64,000 nucleotides of DNA from Pseudomonas silesiensis (GTDB lineage: Bacteria; Pseudomonadota; Gammaproteobacteria; Pseudomonadales; Pseudomonadaceae). Shown here in pieces: positions 8,679 through 18,600 of this stretch. The stretch's first letter is position 1, and every line of letters begins with the position of its first letter. A program made the position numbers and the translations under genes. Below the pieces are notes generated by a model that made no database searches, was not told the DNA's origin, and saw only the letters and a list, made by a program, of their open reading frames with translations. The stretch lies in assembly GCF_001661075.1 (NCBI RefSeq), contig NZ_CP014870.1, positions 2,686,501 through 2,750,500 of the forward strand, in the 5' to 3' direction.

Positions 8679-9389
8679 TCAGCGAAACGTGATGAGTTCC
8701 GGGGCCTTCAACAGTTGCAGGTGCGCCTGACTGTTGAAAGAAGACAGTGCCACCTCGCGCCCACGAAACTTCAGCAGGTTGAGCGAGGTGTTGACGATTT
8801 GCCAGTTCAGTTCGAATGCCTGGCGGGCCGGCATTTGTGTAATGAGGTGGAGCAGGGCAGTGATGGTGCCGCCCGAGGTGAACACGGCGATCTTCTGGGT
8901 GTTGTCGGCCTGTTCGAGAATACGCTGCAGACCGGCTTGTACCCGCTCGACAAACCCCAGCCAGCTTTCCAGCCCGGGTGTGTCAAAAGTCCCGGCCAGC
9001 CAGCGCTCGATGATCAGCGCAAAGATGCGCTGGAATTCGGCGCGGTTTTGCGTGGCATTGCGCAGGATGTCCAGCGCTTCGGGTTCGTCTTCCAGCATGG
9101 CTGGCAGCAGCGCGCGGATCACCGCGTCGGCGTCGAATTCGTTGAAGGCGCAATCGGTTTCGACAATCGGCACCGGCAGGCCCACGGCGACGAACTGTTC
9201 CAGCGCGCTGTTGGCCGTGTGTTGCTGCCGGCGCAGGTCGCCCGAGAGACAGCGATCGAAGCGGATGCCCAGCCCGGCCAGGTGTTGGCCGAGGACTTCT
9301 GCCTGGCGTATACCGGTCGGCGACAGGACGTCATAGTCGTCTGCACCAAAGGAGGCCTGGCCATGTCGAATCAGGTAGATACTGCCCAC
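8679..9389 (-). CDS. Histidine phosphatase (phosphoglycerate-mutase-like)
   Basis: 236 aa if the GTG giving (M)GSIYLIRHGQASFG is used. An ATG 21 codons upstream (9452) gives an N-terminal extension unlike the family, and neither has a clear ribosome site. The RHG motif at residues 8-10 holds the phospho-accepting histidine; the second catalytic region is VFTSGGTITALL near residue 170, where S replaces the usual H of the S/T-H-G-G pattern. This branch covers small-molecule and protein phosphatases; the substrate is unknown. It is divergent from sohB across about 200 bp. Confidence 0.82.
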   Translation of the reverse strand: MGSIYLIRHGQASFGADDYDVLSPTGIRQAEVLGQHLAGLGIRFDRCLSGDLRRQQHTANSALEQFVAVGLPVPIVETDCAFNEFDADAVIRALLPAMLEDEPEALDILRNATQNRAEFQRIFALIIERWLAGTFDTPGLESWLGFVERVQAGLQRILEQADNTQKIAVFTSGGTITALLHLITQMPARQAFELNWQIVNTSLNLLKFRGREVALSSFNSQAHLQLLKAPELITFR

Positions 9390-9592
9390 GTCCGCGTCAT
9401 CCCGGTACGTTGAAGTTCCGGCGAGGTTATGAGGATGGCGGTGAGCTGTCAATGAAAAAACATACGCTTGTTTGAAATGCCTGTTCCAGCCTTGTTGCTA
9501 GAGTTTTCACGACTGGTCGCCGGGACCGCGCATGGGTATGCTGAGGGTATCGCGCGCGCGTTTATGCAGCGCATCGTATTGAAGGAGTCATT

Positions 9593-10615
9593 GTGGAGTT
9601 TTTTGCCGAGTTCGCCATTTTCCTGGCCAAGACCGTGACACTGGTGGTCGCCATCCTGGTGGTGCTGGCCAGTTTTGCGGCGTTGCGCAGCAAAGGTCGA
9701 CGCAAGACCGCCGGCCAGCTGCAGGTCAGTAAACTCAATGATTTTTACAAAGGGCTGCGCGAGCGCCTGGAGCAGACCCTGCTTGACAAAGACCAGCTCA
9801 AGGCCCTGCGCAAGGTCGAAGCCAAGACCGAGAAAAAGCAAAAGAAAAAGCCCGAGGTCAAGTCCCGGGTGTTCGTGCTCGATTTCGACGGCGACATCAA
9901 GGCTTCGGCCACGGAAAGCCTGCGCCATGAAATCACCGCGCTGCTGACCCTGGCCACGCCCAAGGATGAAGTGGTGCTGCGTCTGGAAAGCGGTGGCGGC
10001 ATGGTCCACAGCTATGGCCTGGCGTCCTCGCAACTGGCGCGCATTCGCGACGCCGGTGTGCCGTTGACCGTGTGTATCGACAAGGTGGCCGCCAGCGGCG
10101 GTTACATGATGGCGTGCATCGGCGAGAAGATCATCAGTGCACCCTTTGCCATTCTCGGCTCGATCGGCGTGGTGGCGCAGCTGCCGAACGTCAACCGCCT
10201 GCTGAAAAAGCACGACATCGATTTCGAAGTCCTGACTGCCGGCGAATACAAACGCACCCTGACCGTATTTGGCGAAAACACCGAGAAGGGCCGGGAGAAG
10301 TTTCAGGAAGACCTGGACATCACTCATCAGCTGTTCAAGAACTTCGTGTCGCGGTACCGCCCGCAACTGGACATCGACAAGGTCGCCACCGGTGAAATCT
10401 GGCTGGGCATCGCGGCAATGGACAAGCAGCTGGTGGACGAACTCAAGACCAGCGATGAGTACCTCGCCGAGCGGGCGAAGAAGTCCGAGCTGTATCACCT
10501 GCATTATGCGGAACGTAAAAGCCTGCAGGAGCGCATCGGCATGGCGGCCAGCGGGTCGGTAGACCGTGTCTTGCTGTCCTGGTGGAGCCGTTTGACTCAA
10601 CAACGCTTCTGGTAA
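9593..10615 (+). CDS. sohB: SohB-type inner-membrane serine protease (S49)
   Basis: 340 aa from a GTG with AAGGAG 7 nt upstream. Residues 7-30 are a transmembrane anchor; a basic, Lys-rich linker (about 75-90) precedes the S49 protease domain. The catalytic dyad is visible as Ser168 in DKVAASGGYMMAC and Lys220 in LTAGEYKRTLT, as in SppA/SohB. The length matches the SohB family (about 340-350). It should degrade membrane or exported peptides from the periplasmic face. A strong hairpin follows the stop, and the giant toxin-like genes begin 200 bp later. Confidence 0.93.
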   Translation: MEFFAEFAIFLAKTVTLVVAILVVLASFAALRSKGRRKTAGQLQVSKLNDFYKGLRERLEQTLLDKDQLKALRKVEAKTEKKQKKKPEVKSRVFVLDFDGDIKASATESLRHEITALLTLATPKDEVVLRLESGGGMVHSYGLASSQLARIRDAGVPLTVCIDKVAASGGYMMACIGEKIISAPFAILGSIGVVAQLPNVNRLLKKHDIDFEVLTAGEYKRTLTVFGENTEKGREKFQEDLDITHQLFKNFVSRYRPQLDIDKVATGEIWLGIAAMDKQLVDELKTSDEYLAERAKKSELYHLHYAERKSLQERIGMAASGSVDRVLLSWWSRLTQQRFW

Positions 10616-10629
10616 AGAACCTCATGAAC

Positions 10630-10658
10630 GCCTTGTTGCCGGTTTTCGGCAACAAGGC
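10630..10658 (+). terminator. Hairpin terminator after sohB
   Basis: GCCTTGTTGCCG (10630-10641) pairs perfectly with CGGCAACAAGGC (10647-10658) around the loop GTTTT, 14 bp after the sohB stop. No long T-run follows, but the 12-bp stem should end most sohB transcription. Confidence 0.65.
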
Positions 10659-10816
10659 GCTTGGCATTCATGAATGGAATCCGGTGCGGTATATATATAT
10701 TTTAAAGCATTGGAATGTTGTTTGTTTGTTCTTGTTGTTCATCGGTTATTCGAACTTTTATCAGAAAATGCTCAACGTTAATCTGGTTGTCCAAATCAGA
10801 TTCAAGGTTGTTCAAC
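10659..10816 (+). promoter_or_regulatory. AT-rich leader of the giant toxin-like operon
   Basis: This stretch is much more AT-rich than its surroundings, including TATATATATATTTTAAAG around 10690-10707 and long T/G-rich runs (TTGTTTGTTTGTTC). It ends with AAGG nine nt before the first toxin-like ATG. It is the only place where a promoter for the two giant genes can lie. Its composition suggests silencing by an H-NS-like (MvaT) protein, which is inference. Confidence 0.45.
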
Positions 10817-13800
10817 ATGACGGTAAAAACGAATAACACAGCGTTGGATAGCATGACGCCAGAACAACAAGGCGCCTTCTTCTCGCATATAAAAAAACAG
10901 GCTCCCTCCTGGCTGCTTGAGTCGCCCTCCGATGTCCGCGCAGCCCTGCGCAAGAGTCTTTTGGCAAGTTACCGCACCCGACGTGCGGTGGCCGATGCCT
11001 TGGGCGAATTGAAATCCCCTGAAAGCTTTTGTACACCCTTGTTGGCCAAAGCCATGTCAGACAAGTTGGGCGAGCCGCTTGATATAGCAGGCGTGGTATT
11101 TCAGCATGTGCGCTCGACGTCGAGCTTGCTGGGGTTGAAGAAAAAGCTGATCACGCCGATTGACCGCGATCTGTTGATGGCTGCCTGCGAAAATTTCGAA
11201 TCCAGCGAGACGGTGTCGGGAAATTATAACGACAACTCGTTGCTTTATATTCCGGAACGTATCAATGGGCGGTCCAGCAAGATCCTGTCAATCAAGCCCC
11301 ATGAGTTTGCGCAACTGTGTCGAACGCTGGACTTGGGTAAGCAGTACCAAGCCCACGTCAAAGCCGTGTTGGAGGCGGAGCAGTTGCGTATTAAACATCA
11401 AGCCTATGCAAAAGACCGGTTTGAAGTCGATATGCATATCGCGTTCATGCGGAAACATATCAGTAAAGATGTTTATGACATGCTGAAGCTGGTCAAGGAC
11501 AGCGCTTCATCGATCAAGTTGGGTAATAACACGCTAGGTTATCAAGGGTTGGAGTTGCTGGAGGTAAAGCTGCATGGTGCAATCTTTGTTGGCCCTGTCA
11601 GTGAACATGCAGACGATGATTACCGATGCGTGGTTTACCTGCCGGGTGACCCTTTGCACCCTCTGAAGGAATATACGTCGTTCAAGGATTTTGAGACGCA
11701 ATTGAGCAGGCGCCTTAGAGACGCCGATTTTCGCCAGTTCTTCATGCGTTTCATTCTGCTGAGGGACCGATCTGGTTTTCACACGGCGCTGGATAAGCGG
11801 CTGTTAAATGTCAATACAACACCTTTGCCGAAGGACAGTGTTTTCGTACCGGTTGAAGGGTTTGATCTGGACGATGATGTGTTCCTGACCCTGTTTCACC
11901 AACGCTCGGCCCATATGATCGCCGATGCGCGATTGCGGGTGGTGCCAACGGATGACGAGGATGAAAAAACCCGCCTGGCCAGGTTGGAGACGTATAAAAC
12001 CATCGGCCTCAACACGCTGCTGTTCTTCAGTTCCTTCATACCGGTGGTGGGTGAAGTCATGTTTGCCGTCGCCGGGCTTCAATTGCTGGCAGAGGTCTAC
12101 GAAGGCATCGACAGTTGGTCCCGGGGGGAGCAGGAAGAAGCCACCGACTACTTATTCGATGTCATCGAAAACCTGATTCTGATGGCGGCAACGGCCGCCG
12201 CCGGCAAGTTGGTGGGCAAAGGGTACAAGGCCGTCAAATCTTCGGATTTTCTCAGTCGATTGAGGGCCGTCCCGGTTGGCTCCGGTTCCGTTCGCTTATG
12301 GAAACCCGACTTGAAAGCTTATCGCCAGCACTCAGTCGTGCCGGGCAAACTCCCTGCCGATAAACAAGGGCTCGTGAAGTGGCGTGAGCGTCAGTACTTG
12401 CGAAAAGGGACGGATACTTATGCCGTGCGTCCCGTTCAAGGCACCGACCTGTGGGAAATCGAGCAGCCGGGAGCATCAGGACGCTACTCCCCGGTGATGG
12501 AGACCAACGGCGCAGGTGCGTGGCTACACGACTCCGAACTGCCGCAGAAATGGAATCTGCTCACGTTGTTTCGACGCCTGGGCTATCGCGAGGAGGATAT
12601 CCCGGACACCGAGGGATTACAGATTCTTGCCGCCAGTGGCCTCGACGAACCGCTGTTGCGCCAGCTGTATCCGGACCGCAGCAAGCCCATGGCGACGCTG
12701 GTCGACACCGTTCGACGCTTTCGCGCGGATAAAGCCATCAACGGTTTCATGGAGCACATGCGTCTATCGACCACCGCGCCGCAGGCTGACGCCGACCTGC
12801 AGTTGTATCTGCTGACATCCGCAGGTCAATGGCCTCGGGGAACAAAGGTGAGCATTACCGATATTACCGGTGGGGAAATCAAGCAATACGGGCAGGCTTC
12901 GGCGTCTCGACAAATCAAGATCTCAGAAGATCTTTTCAACAAAGGGCAGTTTTACCCAGCGTTGCTGAAGGGGCTGGACACGGCGCAGCGTACGACCCTG
13001 ATTGGCTCGGCGACGGGCGAAACGCTTCAGGCCCAATCGCTGGCCAACGTGATCTCGGCGCGAGCAGAGGGCCAGCGGTTGTCGCTGTTCGACCGCTTCT
13101 ATCAGCGCTCCAATGTGATCGCCGAGACGAAGGCCGCGCCTGTCCTGGAGCAGTTTGCCGAACTGCCGGCCAGTGTCGCCGACGAGCTGGTACAGAATGC
13201 CGACACCACGGAATGGCAGCAGCTCGAAGACGCCAAAATGCCGCTACGGCTGGCCGAAGAAGCCCGGCGGTATGCGCAGATAGTGCGCCTGAACCGGGCT
13301 TATGAAGGGCTGTATCTGGACGCGGTCAGCGGGCTGGACACGGACCGATTGGTGCTCAACACCCTCAAACATTTACCGGGCTGGCCAAACGATGTGTTTG
13401 TCGAGATCGTTGAATGTGCGATGCACGCTGATGAACGGGCCAGCATTGGATCAAAAGACGCTACACACAAGCTCTTTATCGAAGCTCACGCTGACCGTTT
13501 TGAAGCGTCCGATGCCAGTGGGAAAAAGCTGCTCACGCAGCCGAACCGCACCCGCGCGCATTTTTTTCAAGCGCTTTGGGAAGGCTTGCCCGTCACTACG
13601 CGCAAAGCGCTGGGGGTCGAAGCGTCAGACGCCGGCGTGGCGTTAAGGGAAAAAATCACGGCACTGGCCTTGCAGCGTCGTGATGTCATCGCGGGGGCCA
13701 TCGGTATCGAGCCGATACGCACCGGTTACAGATCGCCTATGGGCCTGGCTGACCGGTTGGTCGCAAAAGCGATTTTATTGGGACTCCCGCCGGCGGGCGA

Positions 13801-15673
13801 GCCCTTGCCGCGTTCACCGGCCCTGCTGCAGCGGGCCGAAGAGCTCTATACCACTCACTCGCCAACGCAGATCGAACATTTTCTGAGAACATTAGGCTCC
13901 GACGAAGTGGTGGCCATCCAGAAACTTGAGGCGCTGCGCCAGGAACATCAGGCTATCCTCGATGCGCTGCAGCGCTGGGTCAATCGCGACACCCACTATC
14001 AGGATGACGACGGGCCACGGCTCAGGGTTCCTCAACACAGCAAGGTACGAGCCGCGCAGTCGATTTTGCGCGCCTGGCGCAAAGAGGGCAGTGTCGTGCC
14101 TGACACCCCGGAAATGCTTTACACACTGAGTTTCGATGCGCAGGCACTGGGGGATATCCCGACGATGATCGGTAACTTCAATCATATTGGCGCCCTGGAG
14201 ATGGATGGAGTAGGGGCCAGCGCCGGATTGAATGCATTTCTGCGCAACTTCACCAATCTGCGCACACTGAGCCTGACCGGCAATCAATTGACCCGAATCC
14301 CTCAGGCTATCGCGGCCATGCCCAAGCTTGAGCACCTGGACTTGAGCGATAACCGGATTCAACTGACGTCCGAATCGATCCCGTTGCTCAATGGCCTGGA
14401 GCGTCTGCAGACCCTCAACTTGAGCTTCAACCCGGCGCTCGGGCAAACGCCGACGGTCACGGCCCTCAAGCAACTGCGGCACCTTGGCTTGCGTGGTACG
14501 AAGATTGTCGATTGGCCGGTCGGGGTCAATGATCTTTCGGAACTGCAGACACTGGATCTGCGCGACAACCTCATCGCACACATCCCGGAAACCGTTTACC
14601 AGGCTCGGTCCGCCTTGAACTTCGGCACAAACGTCGATGGCAACCCACTTTCAGCGTCGAGCCTGAAGGCGCTCGCCGCCTATCAGCAATCCAACCGCAT
14701 CAGCCTGGGGATTCTGGCCGCCGATTACCTCCAGATCGCCGCCGTGCAACCGGATGTCGCAAGGCGCGGTTCGATCTGGATGAGCGGACTGGCCGGCGCT
14801 GAATTGGCCCGTAAAGAATCACTTTGGAGCTCATTGTCGTTGTACCCAAGGTCCAGGGATTTCTTCCATATGCTTGCCCGGCTACACGACACCGCAGATT
14901 ACGACCTGATGCAAGTCGATTTGACTGAACGGGTATGGAACGTGCTGGAAGCGGCCGGCGAAGATGACGCGTTGCGACGCACCTTGTTTCAAGCGGCTCG
15001 CATCGGCCGGGTGAGCGCCGTAAACGCCGCGGCGTTGTTCAACGATATGGTGGTGAGGGTCTTGTGTTATCGAGCCGTGGTTTCGGCTCGCACTGGAAAT
15101 CGTACGTTGGAGGGGGAGCTGGTGCGGCTGTTGAGAGGCCTGTTTCGACTGCAACAGGTGGAACGGCAGGCCATGATCGAGATCGGTCGCCGCACGTTGT
15201 CCGGACCCTTCAGTCGCGCCCAGGCGCGGGAGCTCGAGCTGATTTACCGCGTGAGGCTGGCGGAACGCCTTGAGCTGCCTGCCCAGCCCAGGGAAATGAA
15301 TTTCGTTCGGGACGTCGACGTATCCCCCGAGGCGCTCGAGAGCGCTTATCAAGAGGTCGCCAAAGCCGAAAACTCCGCGGAGCTGCTGGCCTCGATCAAT
15401 GCCCGAACGTTCTGGTACGAATACCTTCTGGAAACTCATCAGGAGGCGTTCGACACCCTGTCCCAGCGCAGTGCCCAGGCCTTTGCCCAACTGGAAGCGC
15501 AAGTCGCCTTGACGCATGACACCGCGACCCAGCGCCTGAACGCAATCGTCGAAAACTTTAAAAACGACACCGTGCAATTTTTCGAACGCTTGACCGTCGC
15601 CGCCTTGGAGAGACATCCGGGACTGCCGCTGCCCGCCGAGGAGCTGCCCGCCGAGGAGGTGTCTGATGAATGA
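10817..15673 (+). CDS. Giant dermonecrotic-toxin-domain/LRR protein with a NEL-like C-terminus lacking the catalytic Cys
   Basis: 1618 aa from ATG (MTVKTNNTALDS) with AAGG upstream. The long N-terminal part (about 30-1100) resembles the dermonecrotic-toxin domain proteins of Pseudomonas, with a hydrophobic hairpin near 395-425 (LNTLLFFSSFIPVVGEVMFA). Residues about 1116-1290 are leucine-rich repeats (LRTLSLTGNQLTRIPQAIAA and similar). Residues about 1320-1618 align with NEL E3 ubiquitin ligases (IpaH/SspH); EMNFVRDVDVSPEALESA matches the IpaH EMRFYGVSGVTANDLRTA region. The IpaH catalytic C-x-D is replaced by S1400-A-V1402 (SAVNAAALFNDM). It is probably a secreted or contact-delivered effector that binds targets, but ligase activity looks lost. 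It overlaps the next gene by 8 bp. Confidence 0.82.
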   Translation: MTVKTNNTALDSMTPEQQGAFFSHIKKQAPSWLLESPSDVRAALRKSLLASYRTRRAVADALGELKSPESFCTPLLAKAMSDKLGEPLDIAGVVFQHVRSTSSLLGLKKKLITPIDRDLLMAACENFESSETVSGNYNDNSLLYIPERINGRSSKILSIKPHEFAQLCRTLDLGKQYQAHVKAVLEAEQLRIKHQAYAKDRFEVDMHIAFMRKHISKDVYDMLKLVKDSASSIKLGNNTLGYQGLELLEVKLHGAIFVGPVSEHADDDYRCVVYLPGDPLHPLKEYTSFKDFETQLSRRLRDADFRQFFMRFILLRDRSGFHTALDKRLLNVNTTPLPKDSVFVPVEGFDLDDDVFLTLFHQRSAHMIADARLRVVPTDDEDEKTRLARLETYKTIGLNTLLFFSSFIPVVGEVMFAVAGLQLLAEVYEGIDSWSRGEQEEATDYLFDVIENLILMAATAAAGKLVGKGYKAVKSSDFLSRLRAVPVGSGSVRLWKPDLKAYRQHSVVPGKLPADKQGLVKWRERQYLRKGTDTYAVRPVQGTDLWEIEQPGASGRYSPVMETNGAGAWLHDSELPQKWNLLTLFRRLGYREEDIPDTEGLQILAASGLDEPLLRQLYPDRSKPMATLVDTVRRFRADKAINGFMEHMRLSTTAPQADADLQLYLLTSAGQWPRGTKVSITDITGGEIKQYGQASASRQIKISEDLFNKGQFYPALLKGLDTAQRTTLIGSATGETLQAQSLANVISARAEGQRLSLFDRFYQRSNVIAETKAAPVLEQFAELPASVADELVQNADTTEWQQLEDAKMPLRLAEEARRYAQIVRLNRAYEGLYLDAVSGLDTDRLVLNTLKHLPGWPNDVFVEIVECAMHADERASIGSKDATHKLFIEAHADRFEASDASGKKLLTQPNRTRAHFFQALWEGLPVTTRKALGVEASDAGVALREKITALALQRRDVIAGAIGIEPIRTGYRSPMGLADRLVAKAILLGLPPAGEPLPRSPALLQRAEELYTTHSPTQIEHFLRTLGSDEVVAIQKLEALRQEHQAILDALQRWVNRDTHYQDDDGPRLRVPQHSKVRAAQSILRAWRKEGSVVPDTPEMLYTLSFDAQALGDIPTMIGNFNHIGALEMDGVGASAGLNAFLRNFTNLRTLSLTGNQLTRIPQAIAAMPKLEHLDLSDNRIQLTSESIPLLNGLERLQTLNLSFNPALGQTPTVTALKQLRHLGLRGTKIVDWPVGVNDLSELQTLDLRDNLIAHIPETVYQARSALNFGTNVDGNPLSASSLKALAAYQQSNRISLGILAADYLQIAAVQPDVARRGSIWMSGLAGAELARKESLWSSLSLYPRSRDFFHMLARLHDTADYDLMQVDLTERVWNVLEAAGEDDALRRTLFQAARIGRVSAVNAAALFNDMVVRVLCYRAVVSARTGNRTLEGELVRLLRGLFRLQQVERQAMIEIGRRTLSGPFSRAQARELELIYRVRLAERLELPAQPREMNFVRDVDVSPEALESAYQEVAKAENSAELLASINARTFWYEYLLETHQEAFDTLSQRSAQAFAQLEAQVALTHDTATQRLNAIVENFKNDTVQFFERLTVAALERHPGLPLPAEELPAEEVSDE

Positions 15674-18600
15674 GCGCCCTCATGATCAAGTAGCCGCCCC
15701 CCATCCGACACCGACCTGGCAAATGCGCAACGATCTGAAAGGCATCGTCGACCTCGCGCTGCCACAAACCCCCGACCAGTTCGGCGAACACCAAATCAAG
15801 CAAAAATGGGGGCAGGGTATCGACCCGCAGACCACTCTTTTGGTGACGCTCGATTACGACTATAACGGGCATCCCGCACAGGGGGGCATCCACCAGGGGC
15901 AAGTGGCAAGTTCCCGATCTCTGCTGCAAGCGCTGCTGTTCAACGAGCAGACTGTCGGTGACGGGCAATGGGGTGAAACCGCATTCGGCTTGTACACCCC
16001 GCCTGACATTGGCCCGGATGTTCGCCTCGTGGCGCAGGTCGACGAGTTCGCCTACCAGGGTATCGGTAATCACCAGACCTATGAAGGCATCTATCGACAG
16101 ACCGTTCCGCAAATCTACGGACCCTCGACGCAGATCGCCCTGAGGCCGGCTGATTTCAAGAAGTGGGTCTGGGAGCTGGATCTGCAGGATCGGTACAAGG
16201 ATTATCTCGATCAAGCGTGGCCCTCGGACGAGGTGCTCATGGCTGCGGCGCCTTATGCCTTGAGAACGTCGGTCAAGGCGGCCTTTGTGATGAGCGCCTG
16301 GTTGCAGCTGCATGAACAACGACTGACTCAAAAAGGCCTGGAACTCGCTTTGGAGGCCGCAGGACTGCCGCCGGATCAAACATGGGAATCGCTGACGATC
16401 AACCCGCTTCAAGCACCGACCCCGATCCTTTCCACGGTCCAGGCGAGCCGCTTGAAACTGTATCGTTATACCGCGACCGACATCTGGATCTTCCGTCGTT
16501 CATCCTGCCCCCGGGTATTGATGTACATCCCCGGCAATTCATCACCGCTGCATGACTTCACCGATGTCGGGCAACTGCATCAATGGGTTGTCGCGCAGGG
16601 ACGCGTCGACGAAATGAAGCAAGCACTGGCTGCTCACTTTGCCGAGGAAGATCGCGCAGACGGCACCTTCCACGCCGGTGTACTGACCGCGCTGGCGGGC
16701 ATGGCGATCTATCCTGGAATGCACCGGCTCACCCGGGAGGCTGGTTTTTTCAACAACGATGGCTATTGGGATCCTGCCGAGTACATCGGCTTTGATGACG
16801 CGCCAGCAGGTACCGACCCTTTTGCGCAGCTGGTGCTGACGATGAAGCAGGCCGCGTTGGCCAGCGTCAAAATCATACGGGACGATGCCCAGGTCAACCG
16901 CGACAATCTGAGCGCGGTGGTCGAACCTGTCGTGCAATGGGTCAACCGGTTCGGTCCGCTGGCTTTGTTCATTCCTGGTGGCGATGGATTGCTCGCGTTA
17001 GCGGGGCTTATCGATGCCGGTTACGGACTGGACCAGGCAATCAACGGCACAACGGCCAGCCAGCGTTCGCAGGGTGTGACGCGCACGGTGTTTGGCTTGC
17101 TCAACGCACTGCCCATCGTCGGCATCGCAGGCGCGGCGGAGCGCGACGCGATTGATGTCGCACCGCTGAAGGATCACCGGGCCAGCGATCCTTCAGCGGC
17201 ACCGGATAGTGCGCCCGCACTTGAGCCATCCCTGACAACGCCCATCCTTCCCGTACCGACCCGGCTGGATCTGCTACGCGGAATCGGGCCGTCGGTGGCT
17301 ACCTTCAGCGATGAAATACTTGCCCGCATCGGCAAGGTCTGTGCGGTCGATGACGACATGCTGCGCCTGATGAACACCGGGCGCCCGCCGACGCCGTTGC
17401 TGGCCGATACGATCAGCCGATTCCGGATCGATCAGGATCTCGAGTCGGCAGGGCGCCCGGAGCTGTTCAACAGCCGGTATGAAGCCCTTCAACAGTCGGA
17501 GCATGAATGGGTCCGGATGTTCCAGCGTGAATACCCGGGCCTGCCGAAAAGCGCCATCGAACAAATGCTCGACCGCTATGGCGTGGACATCCGGATACCA
17601 CCCGATGCCGGCGAGGCCGTGCACCTGTTCAAGCGCCTGGACAGCAAGGCTCGCCAATATCAACAGCATGTGTGGCTCAACCGGGCTTATGAGGGCTTGT
17701 ACCTGCGGTCGGTACGCCATCCGCAGGCAGACACACTGGCCTTGCACTCGCTGAAAAACCTGCCCGGCTGGCCTGCAAATGTGTGCATTGAGGTGCGGGA
17801 TCAGTCGGCCATCGGGCGTGTGCTGGACCGTACCGGGCCGCTCGATGCTCCGCACGTTCGGCGACTGGTCAAGACGGGCGATCACTATCTGCACCAGGAT
17901 CTGCAAACGGACTTCTACGGTGCAGTTCTCGGGTTATTAACCGACGATGAGCGTTCAGCGTTGCAGCTGATGTCGCTTGATCCCGCCAGTGAGTTGCGGC
18001 TGAAAATCGGCGACCGGGAGTTATCCAGGTCTGAATTCATGCTCGGATCGGCAAGGAAAGACAGCGGATTGCCCTTCGAACGCCAGGGCCTCAGAGGCGG
18101 CTGGTTTCCGGACCCGCCGCCGCCCGGGGCGTTAAGGCACCAATTGATGAGGGCGCAGGTCAGGGACCTTTACCCCGAATACTCCGATGCCGATGCCGAT
18201 GAATGGCTACAGCGGGCGGGGGCGAGCGCCCAGGCACATCTCGACGCTTTGCAGGACCAGCTCCAGCAACTGAACACGGATTTGAACAGTTGGATCGATC
18301 AGACGACCGACGACGTCGAAGACATGGACCTGCTTTTTCTCGATGCCGCTGACATTGAAGCGCAGGGGTTGAGTGAGGAGGAGATCGAGGCGCGCAATGT
18401 GACCTTGCTGCATGACACGATTCAGGTCGAACGCGATATGAGAGCTGAATTGGCCGATGAAATGATCGCCATCTGGCAAAGACGTGCCCCGCAGGAAAAG
18501 AGTCATTATTCAGGTAGTTACCTGAACGGATTCACGATGAACATGGATTTTGAAGATTACCACCGATTACCCGGGCTGAATGTTCGTCTCGACGCCGTGA

